Shown here piece by piece: positions 10,375-21,003 of a stretch of DNA of 64,000 bases. The first letter of the stretch is position 1; each line of letters opens with the position of its first letter. The notes beneath the pieces are model-generated. The model worked only from the letters and a program-made list of their open reading frames with translations. It was not told where the DNA came from and did not search any database. The position numbers and the translations under genes were made by a program. Source of the stretch: Pollenia angustigena (lineage: Eukaryota > Arthropoda > Insecta > Diptera > Polleniidae); assembly GCA_930367215.1 (NCBI GenBank), contig OV884059.1:36323882-36387881 (forward strand). Direction: 5' to 3'.

Positions 10375-10520
10375 AGTGCCTGGATCCAAAAAACCACCCC
10401 GCCCACTTAGGGGTATGTGTCGGTACTCAAATAAAAGTAATTGTGAAAGAAAAACGAAAATAATAAAATTTTGGGTGTGCGGGGCCCTCTGGGGCAAAGA
10501 AGTGGCCCCGCACAACACTT
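10375..10520 (-). repeat. Left member of an inverted repeat pair around a Merlin-type gene
   Basis: CCTGGATCCAAAAAACCAC through GTACTCAAATAAAAGTAATT is the inverted counterpart of 12830-13010. It also holds an internal hairpin GTGCGGGGCCC with GTGGCCCCGCAC. The pair flanks the transposase remnant at 11891-12427, but clean terminal repeats and target duplications were not found. Confidence 0.5.
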
Positions 10521-11890
10521 ACTAAAATTAAAGGTAATTTGCTCACAATTGCAAATATGTATTTTGTTTTCGCTTTCGTGTAATATTTTCTTCTCTAGGT
10601 TAATTTATGTATCCTTTATATGCCGAGAAGTTTTAGTTAGCGTTTACTGATTTAGCATCTCAAATTAGTTTTATGGTTTGTTTAAAATTTGCAATTTTAG
10701 CCATGCTCGCGATAGAAGCGATTTGTTCCTGTTAGTCTTCTGTTTTTTACAGCTTTAACGATTTATAATAAATATTAGACTTTGCTTTCATGCCGCTGTG
10801 AGCAAATTAGCGATCTTTAACTGAACTAAAAAACAAACCTGAAATCACAACAAAAGTCACAAAAGCAAATATAATTTTTGTAGTGTCGTCGAATTTTCTT
10901 ATTTTTAAATGATTTGATGTAAATAAAATAGCTCATTGCATAAAAAAAACCAATATAATGACAATCATCTTGCAATAGTCGCAAAAATAACAAAGTGATT
11001 TCAAAAAGTTCTTTACGTAGCTGAACGTTTTGAAATCACAAAATAATATGCCTAGAACACCTTAATACGAAATTTGATTTTCAGAACAGGCCTGTATATA
11101 TAACTATGTATGTAGTTAGGAGAAACTTACGTGTGTGGGTCCCATCCCATCCCATGAACTTTTTACGCGTGCGCGCCCAGCTAGGGAGAACTTTCAAAGG
11201 GAATCGTTAATAAAATTACTTTTGTGCTACCCGGAATCACGCGGACCCTCGGACCCACCATTCCATTCATACCCAAAAAGAGACCAGAAATCTAGGAAGC
11301 TGTCCCGCCTTAAGTAAAATCGGAAGGGGAATTATGATATGCATAAAGCCTTGAAGTAAATTTAAATAGAGAAATCAACAATTTCGGTAAAATCATTTAT
11401 TCAGAAATAAATAAGAATTTTAAATGTATACAAATTTTTAAAATTAAAAGTTAATAATAATTTAAATTTAAATTAGAATAAAATAAAAAAAAAATTAATA
11501 ATTTGAATTTAAATTAAAGTAAAATAAAAATTTAATAATTTGGATTAGAATTAAAAAAAATTCTTAATTTAGTAATACGAACGTAAATTAAAATAAAATT
11601 AAAAATTTAGTACTTCAATTTTAATTAAAATAAAATTAAAAGTTTAATAACTAGAATTTAAGTTAAAATAACATGGAAAATTAACAAATTTGAAGTTAAA
11701 TTTAAAACCTTAAAATCATTTTTCTTTATTGTTAGTTGTTTTCTTTACTTCATTTGGATAAGATAAATAGCTATTGTTCTTCTTAATTTGAGTACAAGTT
11801 AATCATTAAATAAACATGGATATTAAAATGTTAAAATTAATTTTATAAAGTTTTATCATTGAGATACGTCATCGGGAAAACATTACAAAG
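10521..11890. other. Non-coding stretch with AT-rich degenerate tandem repeat
   Basis: 11130-11330 is locally GC-richer with GTGGGTCCCATCCC and CGGACCCACC, not recognisable as a gene. 11400-11710 is a degenerate repeat of about 55 bp built from aatttaaattaaaataaaa words. Nothing else is identifiable. Confidence 0.45.
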
Positions 11891-12427
11891 AGTAAATTTG
11901 GCAAAAGGAAGTACCATAGAGGCAAGCGGTGGAAGGCCATTGGGTGTTTGGAGGATTTGAGCGTGAGAGCGGAGAAACGTTCATGGTTCCCGTGGCTAAA
12001 AGGGACGTTTCAACTATACTTCCCATTATAAAACAGTGGATTTTACCTAGTACCACTTTAATAAGCGACTTTTGGAAATCGTACGACTGTTTAAATGACC
12101 TTGGCTTCAACCATTTAAAAGTCAACCATAGTGTCAACTTTAAAGATCCCGAAATATTCGCCCACTCAAACTCAATTGAGGGCTCATGCTAAGCGTTCCA
12201 TTCCTGCAGGGGGTCGGTGGGAACATTTAACGGCAGGATGTCTTGCCAAAGTAATGTTTTTAAAAAGATACAAAGCCAAACAACTAGACCCTTTTAGGGA
12301 GTTTTGCAGAATTGCAGGGAATTTATAAGACCCTCTAAGTAAAGCAACGGTAGTTTCAGATGATGAAGAGGAAAAAGATGAAGAAAATTATTTTAGCGAC
12401 GATGAATACGACAACGAGTATAATTAA
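11891..12427 (+). pseudogene. Merlin-type (ISXO2-like) transposase, 5'-truncated and broken
   Basis: Encodes the catalytic part of a DDE transposase of the IS1016/ISXO2 type, used by Merlin transposons in animals. It opens with SKFGKRKYHRGKR, shifts frame, and continues EGHWVFGGFERESGETF, VPVAKRDVSTILPIIK, LISDFWKSYDCL (second Asp), HLKVNHSVNFKDPE and SIEG (Glu), then shifts again into AKRSIPAGGRWEHLTAG. A stop at 12326-12328 is followed in frame by an acidic tail (SDDEEEKDEENYF) and a final stop at 12425-12427. The first catalytic Asp, normally just before SKFGK in a DES/DET motif, is not present: the bases before it read as ITK. The DNA-binding N-terminus is absent. Confidence 0.82.
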
Positions 12428-12499
12428 TATAAAACATTTGTGATTTTAGACCAGCGATCATCACGCTATGCCCCCGGGGGCCGAGCAATTTTCGTGAAA

Positions 12500-12522
12500 T
12501 TCACACACACACACACACAACA
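12500..12522. repeat. (CA)n microsatellite
   Basis: Short CA run between the Merlin-type gene and the right inverted repeat. Confidence 0.8.
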
Positions 12523-12829
12523 CGAAGGTTAACGAAACAATTGTAAAAAGCCATAATTTTAAAAAACAAGATAAAAACACATAGTTAATGTCTCAAACGA
12601 TTAAATTTATTTTCCTCTCTGCACTTACCACTACATACACATTTTTAACTGTCTCTCTTTGCGATGACCGCTGTTTTAGAAAAACTTGTAATTTTATACA
12701 AACTTGTGATTTGACCCAATGGGCCTTAAAATTAAATGAATTGAAAAATTTTGGCGCATATAACATTAAAAAAACAAAATGACAAAACAAAATATTTCCA
12801 ATCGTAAGCAAAATAAATTTTATTTGAGT

Positions 12830-13010
12830 ACCCACACATAGTAATAAGGGTGGGAGGCGCAATTTCTTTTAGCTCCAGAGGACCCAGAAGTCCCGCCCGA
12901 CCTAAATTTTATTATTTTCGTTTTTTTTTACACAATTACCTTTAATTTGAGTACCCACACAAACCACTAAGAGGGCGGGCGGTTTTTTTGGATCCAGGGG
13001 TCTCAGCCCC
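12830..13010 (+). repeat. Right member of an inverted repeat pair around a Merlin-type gene
   Basis: GAGTACCCACACAAACC through GGATCCAGGGGTCTCAG pairs in inverted orientation with 10375-10520. A second shorter GAGTACCCACACATAG at 12827 suggests a local duplication. Confidence 0.5.
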
Positions 13011-13496
13011 CTTAAATTTTAATTTTGTTTTTTTTTTTTACTTTTACACACCAGGGGGGGTCCAATTATTTGCACTTTTGCCAAAAGTACTTTTAAATAA
13101 GGCGACCAGATTTTGAAAATAAAAATAGAGGACGTAAAGAAAAAAAGTAAAAAATATTTTTGACTTCAAGATTTTTTACTTATATTACAGACAAATTTTC
13201 ATATTGTCGGCTTAATGTGTATTAAGTATTGTGTCAAATGTGTATTAAGTATTGTGTCAAATTGTCTGCTCTGAACTTTAACTACTGTGTTTAATCTGTA
13301 AACTGTTTTAGAATAGCCGCAAACTTGTTTTTTACCTGTGCATTATAAAGTTGTTGTGGGAAGTTACCAGTTATACCATCATTTTAATCAATTATTTTCT
13401 ATTTCGTCGATTTTTGTTTTTGATAATTTAATTAATTTACTTTACGATCTTTTTACAAGTGTGGTAATCAGCTGTTTAAATTAATAACATTAAATA

Positions 13497-14004
13497 CAGT
13501 AGAATCCCGGTAATTCGTAATCGCAAGGGACCGGCCATTTCTTACGAATTATAGGGGTTTTCGATTTAGCGGGGTTACAATTTAACGGGGTTTAAATAAA
13601 ATAAATGCGAATTAACGGGGTTTTTCAATTTATTGACTAAAACGATAAAAAAAAGATAAAAAACAATTGTTAAAAATAAAATATATAAAAATTATTCATG
13701 TAACAAACTGATCTTAAGAAAATAAACACACACACAAGCAAAAGCAAAAACCAACGCAAAAAACATAGCGGCAAAAAATCATTCTTTCCATGTTTTTATT
13801 ACGAATTATAAGTGGTAAATAGCAAACAATTACGATTTATAAGAGGTAAAAAGGTTTTAATTGAAAAAAAATTACGAATTAGCGAGGGGACCAAAATGTA
13901 TGGAAATTTTACGAATTAACGAGATTTTTTCAAGGGACCGACAGTTTATTACGAATTATCGGGAATTACGATTTATCGGGGTACGAATTATCGGGATTTG
14001 ACTG
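13497..14004. mobile_element. Pogo/Tigger-type MITE, complete
   Basis: 508-bp element flanked by TA on both sides, with ends CAGTAGAATCCCGGTAATTC and CGGGATTTGACTG. Variants of TTACGAATTA(T/A)CGGGG recur many times inside, especially near the ends. A truncated relative lies at 3171-3468. Confidence 0.82.
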
Positions 14005-14175
14005 TACAACTATTTAAAATCACTGTTGTTATAAAAATACAAATATTAACGGGTTTGTGAATTGGATAAGGAAATTAATATTTGTACATTAACGCCATCT
14101 ACTTGTGAATGTGTAATTTTTATCCCATTAAACACATTTGTGATATACGTTACTAAACTAAAATCTGCAATAATA

Positions 14176-15081
14176 ATGGATTGTTTTAATACTAACTGCA
14201 ACATTACCAGTAGTGAGAGAATGATATCATGTTGGATTTGCTCTGGTAATTACCATTTGAAATGTACAGCACTCAAAGCACGTGACGCTGATGCTCTTGC
14301 TGATCCAGTTAAATCCCTTCAGTGGACCTGTAAAAACTGCAAGCAAATTAATATTGAGTTTTATAAATTTGTTAAAAGTTATAAGGATGATTTTGATAAA
14401 CTTAACAAAAACTTTTTAGCTGTTCAGACTGAACTTTTAAAATTTGGGGAATTGTTTTCAAAATTTTCGAAACTTTATAAATTTGTTAACTCACCAAAAG
14501 TATCATCCCCGAAGAGAAAGAAAACATCCACCAGGTCTCATGTTACACCAGTAATGGCTAACTCCTCTGGTCCAAAATTAAGCACTGATAATAACATTAA
14601 TCTAATATCAGCACCAAATTTAGCTACGAATGTTATCCCTCTACTGGGTAATATTCCTATATCCGATACTGATACTGGATCTAAAAATTCTGCTGATCTT
14701 AGCCCTTGTCCATCGGGTTCTGAAGTGGTAACTAATGCTGGCAATTTTACCGTTCCTAAGCCATTAATTGTTGTGACTCCAAAACGTAAAATTTTTATTT
14801 CCCGTTTGGCTTGCGATACAACCGTAGAAGACATCGATTATTACATTAAAACAAAACTCGGTTCTAATGTTGATATTGTTATAAACAAATTTTCGTACTC
14901 TCAACCCAGAAGTATAACATCGTTTAAAATTGCTGTTGCTGCTTGTGTCTTTGATCAGATTGTTGATACCTGTTTTTGGCCTGCTAATATCATTGTTCGT
15001 GAATACATCTTTAAAGATAATCCAAGAGCTACAAATATTGCTCGTTTGCCACCTAGAAGACCGTTTGCTTCAAAAAACTAA
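14176..15081 (+). CDS. Non-LTR retrotransposon ORF1 with PHD-type zinc finger
   Basis: The 301-residue protein is intact from the first ATG at 14176; an upstream extension to 14062 lacks an ATG. Residues 3-53 form a Cys4-His-Cys3 pattern (CFNTNC, CWIC, YHLKC, WTCKNC) typical of a PHD finger. A hydrophilic Ser/Thr/Pro-rich middle follows, and the last third (KIFISRLACDTTVEDIDYY, then FWPANIIVREY) matches the conserved C-terminal domain seen in ORF1 proteins of CR1/jockey-like insect elements. It should bind the element RNA with its partner ORF2. The stop TAA at 15079-15081 overlaps the start of the ORF2 frame, which lies in the -1 frame. Confidence 0.78.
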   Translation: MDCFNTNCNITSSERMISCWICSGNYHLKCTALKARDADALADPVKSLQWTCKNCKQINIEFYKFVKSYKDDFDKLNKNFLAVQTELLKFGELFSKFSKLYKFVNSPKVSSPKRKKTSTRSHVTPVMANSSGPKLSTDNNINLISAPNLATNVIPLLGNIPISDTDTGSKNSADLSPCPSGSEVVTNAGNFTVPKPLIVVTPKRKIFISRLACDTTVEDIDYYIKTKLGSNVDIVINKFSYSQPRSITSFKIAVAACVFDQIVDTCFWPANIIVREYIFKDNPRATNIARLPPRRPFASKN

Positions 15082-17831
15082 TTGGCTCTAAGAATCGTTT
15101 AAATTTTATTTATCAAAATGTTCGTGGATTAAATACCAAATTGTCTACTCTCTTGGTTAATAGTTATGACTTCACCTACGATGTAATTATCTTCACTGAA
15201 ACCTGGCTAAAAGATGATATTTATAATACCGAAATTCTGTGTAATAAATACCAAATATTTAGGTATAATCGAAATGCACGTAGAGGTGGTGGAGTTATGA
15301 TTGCTGTCTCTTGTTTATATCCATCTGAAGTTATAGTTACTGATACCCTTGGTATTGAATGTGTTGCTGTTGTGGTTAAATTGAAAAATAAAAAAATCTA
15401 CTTCACCTGTTCTTACGTTCCTCCGGATTCTGATAGTGCTATTTATCTAAAACATGTTCAAGCCATTAATTCTGTTATGCTAAATGTTTATAATGATGAC
15501 TCTATTTTTGTTGTTGGTGATTTCAACTTGACCTCAATATCGTGGATGAAAACGTCTGATACACCTTATTTAATTCCAGTCAAAAATAAAAACTGTCACG
15601 ATGACTTCTTGAATGAAATTCTTGGTTATTCTCTGTTTCAAATAAATAACGTATTCAATGACTTTGGTAAGCTGCTTGATTTGGTGTTCGTAAATAATGT
15701 GGATGATTGTATTATTACTCGCTCATAACCTATAACGTTGCCTGAAGATCGTTATCACCCCACTATTGAAGTGAGTTTTTTAATTCCATCAGAAGTCAAA
15801 TTAAAGCCATTTAAGGTCGATAAAGTTTTTTGTTTTAAAAGGACTAACTACAACTTTTTGAACCAATTAATAAGTAATACGTGCTGGAGCAACGTCCTAC
15901 CTTCTCAATTAAACAACAGCTCGGACATTGATGTGATGGTTTCTATATTTTATGAAAAAATTTACGCCTTTTTTGATATTTGCCATGGACCGCCATGGAA
16001 CTCTAAACAGCTTACTAGGCTAAAAAATCTAAAGAATAAAAATTATAAAAAATTCAAAAAGTCTGGATCATTTATTGATTACGGAAAATACTCTGTCAGT
16101 CGTTCAGAATATAATCTGCTGAATCATGCTTTATATAATCAATATATAAATAAGGTGAAAAACAATTTCGTTCGAGACCCAAAATCGTTCTTTGCATTCG
16201 TCAACTCTAAAAGAAAATCTAATGGATATCCATCCGTTATGAAATTTCGTTGCCAAGAATCTGGAGATTCTCAGGTCATATGTGATATGTTTGCCGATTT
16301 TTTTGCCACGACTTATTCTGATGCTGTATACGATGATAGTAATGGTTATCCCTATATGCTCTCATCAAACCATGCAATCCCTTTCCCTACTTTTAATAGC
16401 AATGATATTTTGGTTAACTTAAAAAGGCTAAAGATGTCTTTTAGTCATGGTCCTGATCTTGTTCCAACGTGTATTTTAAATCAATGTGCTGAATCATTAG
16501 TTACGCCATTAACTTTTATGTTTAATGCGTCGATTATATGTGGTTATTTTCCCGTATTATGGAAAGATTCGTATATAACAACTTTATTTAAATCTGGCAA
16601 TAAATCGGATATAACAAACTATAGAGGAATTGCCAAATTGAGTGAGATTCCAAAACTTTTTGAAAAACTAGTTACTGATTTCCTCAATCATCACACCTCG
16701 TCCTTACTGGCAGCTTGCCAGCATGATTTTAGAAAAGGCTGTTCAACTACAACGAATGTACTTCATTTAACAACTTTAATTAATTGTGCATTTACACAAA
16801 AGAAACAAACTGATGCTGTTTATACTGACTTCAGTAAAGCGTTTGATAAAGTTAACCATCACCTTCTTCTTACTAAATTGGATTTATTAGGTTTATCCCG
16901 TAGAAGTTTATGCTGGTTAAGTTCTTATTTAATTGGAAGAAAGCAAAAAGTACAATTCAATAATTGTATATCCAAGTACATTTATGTTTCGTCCGGTGTT
17001 CCCCAAGGCAGTCATCTTGGCCCACTTTTATTTTCGCTGTTTATTAATGATCTGCCCAACGTTATCAAGTTCGCCAATATATTGATGTATGCTGACGATG
17101 TAAAAATTTTCCATTCTTTTAATTGCTTCGCTGATCATTTTTATCTTCAATCGGATCTTAATAACTTCTTTTTATGGTGTAATCATAATATGATGGAGCT
17201 GAGTCTTGTGAAATGCAAATGTATGCGTTTTTATAGAAATAACTGTATTGCCGTTAATTATGCTTTGGGTGGCCATCAATTGGAGTTGGTTGATTCGTTT
17301 CTTGATCTTGGAGTCTTACTGGATCCTAAATTAAACTTTGTTTCTCATATAACATTAACTGTGAATAAAGCTCGAGGTGTTCTTGGCTTTATTAGGCGCT
17401 GGGCTAAAGAATTCACCGATCCATACATAACGAAGCAACTTTACGTATCACTCGTTAGACCAATCTTAGAATATGCGCCAATCATTTGGGACCCATTTTA
17501 CAACATTCACAATTCTCGTATTGAATCGGTCCAAAAACAATTTTTATTATTCTGTTTACGTGATCTACATTGGAGTTACTCGACAAACTTTCCTTCATAT
17601 GCTAGTAGACTGGCATTAATAAAATTACCATCGCTCAAAAGTCGTCGTACAATGTTAAATGTTTCTTTTATGGTTAATCTTATTAATGGTAATGTTTGTT
17701 GTGATTTTTTGTTAGAGTCTGTTATGCTGGGTACACACATCATATATATTATTTCTAAAGCACTTTTTTTGTCGGTGGCAAATATCTCCCATACCACCGC
17801 ATCAAATTTAAAGAATGATATCTCATTTTAA
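15081..17831 (+). pseudogene. Non-LTR retrotransposon ORF2: endonuclease and reverse transcriptase
   Basis: The apurinic-type endonuclease begins with QNVRGL (about 15114), then TETWL (catalytic Glu), VVGDFNL, LDLVF and a final YHPTIEV. The reverse transcriptase carries FSKAFDKVNHHLL, SSGVPQGSHLGPLLFSLFIN and LMYADDVKIF (catalytic YADD). A single in-frame TAA at 15726-15728 separates the endonuclease from the rest; both parts use the same frame. Near 17730-17830 the best reading moves to another frame (LPYHRIKFKE), so a late frameshift is likely too. Motif style places it in the CR1/jockey group; I cannot fix the clade. It is close to intact compared with its neighbours. Confidence 0.85.
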
Positions 17832-18101
17832 AGCTTATTTCTAACACTAATGACGAAAAATAATTAGAAATTGAAGTATTTTCATTGATAAAAACTATAT
17901 TTTAAAATGTATTGAAGTTATTAAAATTTCTATTAATTACTTTCATTTTATGTTACAAAAATGACAACTAACGGTGCGAAATATTCGCACGGGTCATCTA
18001 GTATTTTAAAATGCTTATTGTTATTCATTAATTTTAAGTCAATATTGTTATTAGTCAGTAAGGATAATATCCATTGATTAAATAAATAAATAAATAAATA
18101 A
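17832..18101 (+). other. 3' region of the non-LTR element with (AAAT)n tail
   Basis: Non-coding sequence ends in five AAAT units at 18080-18101, the kind of short-repeat 3' end used by CR1/L2-like elements in place of poly(A). A different MITE begins four bases later. Confidence 0.7.
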
Positions 18102-18105
18102 TATG

Positions 18106-18267
18106 CAAACCTGCTAAATCCACTTTTTAAGTAAATTGAGATTTTGATTCCGTTGGGTAGAGAAAAATATGCTTCGTGGACCAGCAATTTGAGCATTGAA
18201 GTGTATCAAATCAACTATATGTTTTGTTTCCTCTCAAGCATTTGTTGAAAGGGAGTTAGCAGGTTTG
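18106..18267 (-). mobile_element. Small MITE, copy 1
   Basis: Ends CAAACCTGCTAA and TTAGCAGGTTTG. Its reverse complement aligns through most of its length with 59399-59615, sharing CAAAATCTCAATTTACTT and AAGTGG. No clear target duplication. Confidence 0.65.
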
Positions 18268-18649
18268 GATATTAAGCAGACGATATATAAAAATTTACAT
18301 TTACTTAAGTAAAATAAGTTTAAAAAAATAACGAAACTTAAAAATGCATTGAAGTTACTTATTCAAAATTTTATACTGCAAGTGTATGAGAGTTCAGTAG
18401 GAACAAGCATGGCACGACATTTACCATACGATTTGACAGAAAAGACCAGTGATCGCCGTGAAATAAAATTTATTTTAATTTATAAAAATAAAATCAAATA
18501 TTGGTCATGCTTTAAAAAAAAAGAGGACAAAGATGACAGATTATGAAAAAAAGATGATAAAAAGAGGACACAAATTTTATAGAGGACAGCCAGTTAAAAT
18601 AGATGATTGTCCTCTAAAAAAGAGTACGTATGGTCGCCTTATTTTAAAT

Positions 18650-19270
18650 GATTAAATATTGAGTTTTTTAAGCGAGGAGGAATAATATTAATAAGTTTAT
18701 TTGTAATAGTCATGGAAAATATAAGAAACTTAAGAAATCCACGAAAAAAGTTTCTTTCTTATATACAATTATTTTATATAAGAAACTTATTTCTTATATA
18801 AGTAGCTATGGCTATATGACTTTCATATTTTGGTTTTCTGTCTCTTTTTTTAACATTTCTAACTTTTAAAGAATTATTTTCTATGTCTTAAGTTTTCCAC
18901 TATTTTAGATGGTTTTGTAATTTCGTTTCTTTTTATACCGTTTTGTATTTCTTTAAAAATTTTAACTTTTGTTTTTATTGGCAAAAAACACAAAGCTTTT
19001 CATGAGTACCACCTCGCTCATCTAAAACTAAAAGTAAAAAAAAAAACTTTGTTCTTGTTGTAAAACTGTCAGAAAACAGCGTTGTCCATGCAAACTACAT
19101 AAATTCTGTGTTGCCTTTGGAAGTTTCTTATATAAATTCTTTTTCTATACATTTTGTGGTTTTGGTGTTTAAGAAAAATGTTCTTTAATCAGGATAAGCG
19201 TTTTTCTTATATGAAACCTTTTTTGTTAGAAAAATCACTAAAAATTACATGGTGTTTTTGAAAATGTTTC
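18650..19270. other. AT-rich spacer with repeated TTCTTATATAA words
   Basis: The motif TTTCTTATATAAG or its complement occurs several times between 18720 and 19220 in both orientations, suggesting an old TIR element whose limits I cannot define. No gene is visible. Confidence 0.4.
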
Positions 19271-19648
19271 TTAAGTTGGGATCACACGATTGCCGCAATG
19301 CACCAATTTTCACACTTTTTAATACACCAATCGTGTGGCTGCACAACCAATTGGCTCATGCACCAATCGCGGACAATATTGTGCTTACTTCAATAAAAAT
19401 AACAAAAATGCCCCAATATTTATTGGGTTCATGTGCGGCAATCAAACAACACAATTCGCGCCAACATTTGCCATTTTTATTATTAAATTTACTTTTTAGT
19501 GTTTCTTTTAGTAATTAATAAAGATAAATATGAATTTATTTATTATGCGTTATAATATTTTTTTTAATTATTGCTATTAACGAAATATGTATGTTCACAA
19601 GCATAGCTATTCAATGTGAATATTTTTAATCAAGATATTAAAAAAAAG

Positions 19649-20272
19649 GGCGCTATGGCAGAACGCCCAAGGGCGTAACGCCCAAAACTAAAAATGTCAT
19701 AACACCCAAAAGTTTTACCGTTTGGGCTATATGACATTGAATTTGGGCGATATGTCTTTTCAAATTATAGTCTAGGTCATAACGCCCAAAAGAAAAACTG
19801 TCGTAAGGCCCAAAAAGTAAAAAAAAAACTAACATTGAGTCCTCGACATTTTGACAACAAATGGGGCATTTTATTATATGCTGACCTCCTGCAATGGCAA
19901 CTGCCTGCAGTTTAAGCACGCCTTGTACAAGGAGTACCTCCTCTATGGTATATTTAAGAAAATGTCACAAGTTTAAGCAGGCCTTGTACAAGGAGTACCT
20001 CCTCTATGGTATATTTAAGAAAATGTCACAAGTTTAAGCACGCCTTGTACAAGGAGTACCTCCTCTATGGTATATTTAAGACGCCCAAATAAATCTGCTT
20101 ACTTTTCAAAAAAATGTCACAACGCCCAAACTTTGTTATTTGGGCGATATGACATAGGATTTGGGCACTTTGTCATTATTTTTTTTTGGGTTTTGGGCAA
20201 TACAACAAGATTTGGGTGTTATGACATTTTTGGTTTTGGGCGTTACGCCCTTGGCCGTTCTGCCATAGCGCC
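19649..20272. mobile_element. MITE with 8-bp target duplication, superfamily open
   Basis: 624-bp element with ends GGCGCTATGGCAGAACG and its complement, pairing for about 60 bp through GGGCGTAACGCCCAAAAC. Flanked by AAAAAAAG on both sides (19641-19648, 20273-20280). Internal words GGGCGATATGACAT and TGTCATAACGCCC recur. 8-bp duplications occur in hAT, Merlin and P; none is decisive. Confidence 0.8.
19908..20088. repeat. 61-bp tandem repeat, three copies
   Basis: Three nearly identical 61-bp units. Each holds the perfect palindrome CCTTGTACAAGG overlapping the near-palindrome AGGAGTACCTCCT. The second unit differs by GCAGG for GCACG. They lie inside the MITE at 19649-20272. Confidence 0.9.
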
Positions 20273-20489
20273 AAAAAAAGTATTATTTCTTTTACAGATA
20301 CATATTTGTTTTAATATTTCATATAAGTATGTATTTTTCTTAAAATATTTCGCTTTGTACCAACTAGCGGCCATTAAATTTGTTAAATTTCAGAATATTT
20401 GGGTGGTGCAATATCAGTATTGTGCGTCAATAAAGCATATTGTGTCATATTGGTGCATTTGCGGCAATTGTGTGATCCCAGCTTTAAAA

Positions 20490-21000
20490 GCGTTTTGTTC
20501 TTATATCTATATGTATATCTGATAAATACTGTAATGCTATTTTCCACGACTATTACAAATAAACTTATTAATATTATTCTCCGCACCTATTACAAATAAT
20601 ATAGTTTGGTTAGGCTTTAATTTGTTTGTTTTTCTTTTTTTCACAAAAGATATCACAAAATACACATCCGCACTCATCAAGAGCAGATGGCGTATTTTAG
20701 TGCTTCAGAAAATTAATTACGAATAAATTTTTGTTTTCATGAACGTAATGGGAGTTTTCTATATCATAACGTCCAAATAACTATCATAATACCGTGTTCA
20801 GATTAAAGACCTGCACGAGTGTATCAGTAAGTATTGTTGAAACAGATACACCAGTTAAGTGAATATTTTTTGTTATTTTTACTTTTTATAAAATTTTTTT
20901 TTTTTGTCAATGTCAGGTTTTTTGGCCAATTGGATCTGGCAAGCCAATGTTGAAGTGTGTTACAAATTAAAAAAAAAAAATAAATAAAACAAAATCTATA
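20490..21000. other. AT-rich spacer, no gene seen
   Basis: Contains an isolated terminal-repeat-like word TACCGTGTTCAGATTAAAG near 20793, which matches the left end at 40838 (TACCGTGTTCAGAT). No partner end was found here. Confidence 0.4.
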
Positions 21001-21003
21001 GCT

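Larger units (their letters stand above)
13098..18641. mobile_element. hAT-type element carrying nested insertions
   Basis: Ends TAAGGCGACCAGATTTT at 13098 and TGGTCGCCTTA at 18641, flanked by TTTTAAA at 13091-13097 and 18642-18648 (an eighth base T is shared ambiguously with the terminus). Subterminal GAGGAC words repeat near both ends. An 8-bp class duplication and such ends fit hAT. The element's own sequence amounts to little; its body is filled by a pogo-type MITE, a non-LTR retrotransposon and a small MITE. Confidence 0.7.
19274..20483. mobile_element. Harbinger-type MITE split by another MITE
   Basis: Ends AGTTGGGATCACACGATTGC and, reversed, AGCTGGGATCACACAATTGC, flanked by TTA at 19271-19273 and 20484-20486. 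Pairing of the ends continues for over 30 bp (GCACCAAT). TTA duplication and end style fit PIF/Harbinger. The interior is occupied by the element at 19649-20272. Confidence 0.8.

Noticed and set aside
19653..20522. Small proteins across 19.6-20.5 kb
   Set aside because: They read through terminal repeats and 61-bp tandem units of MITEs.
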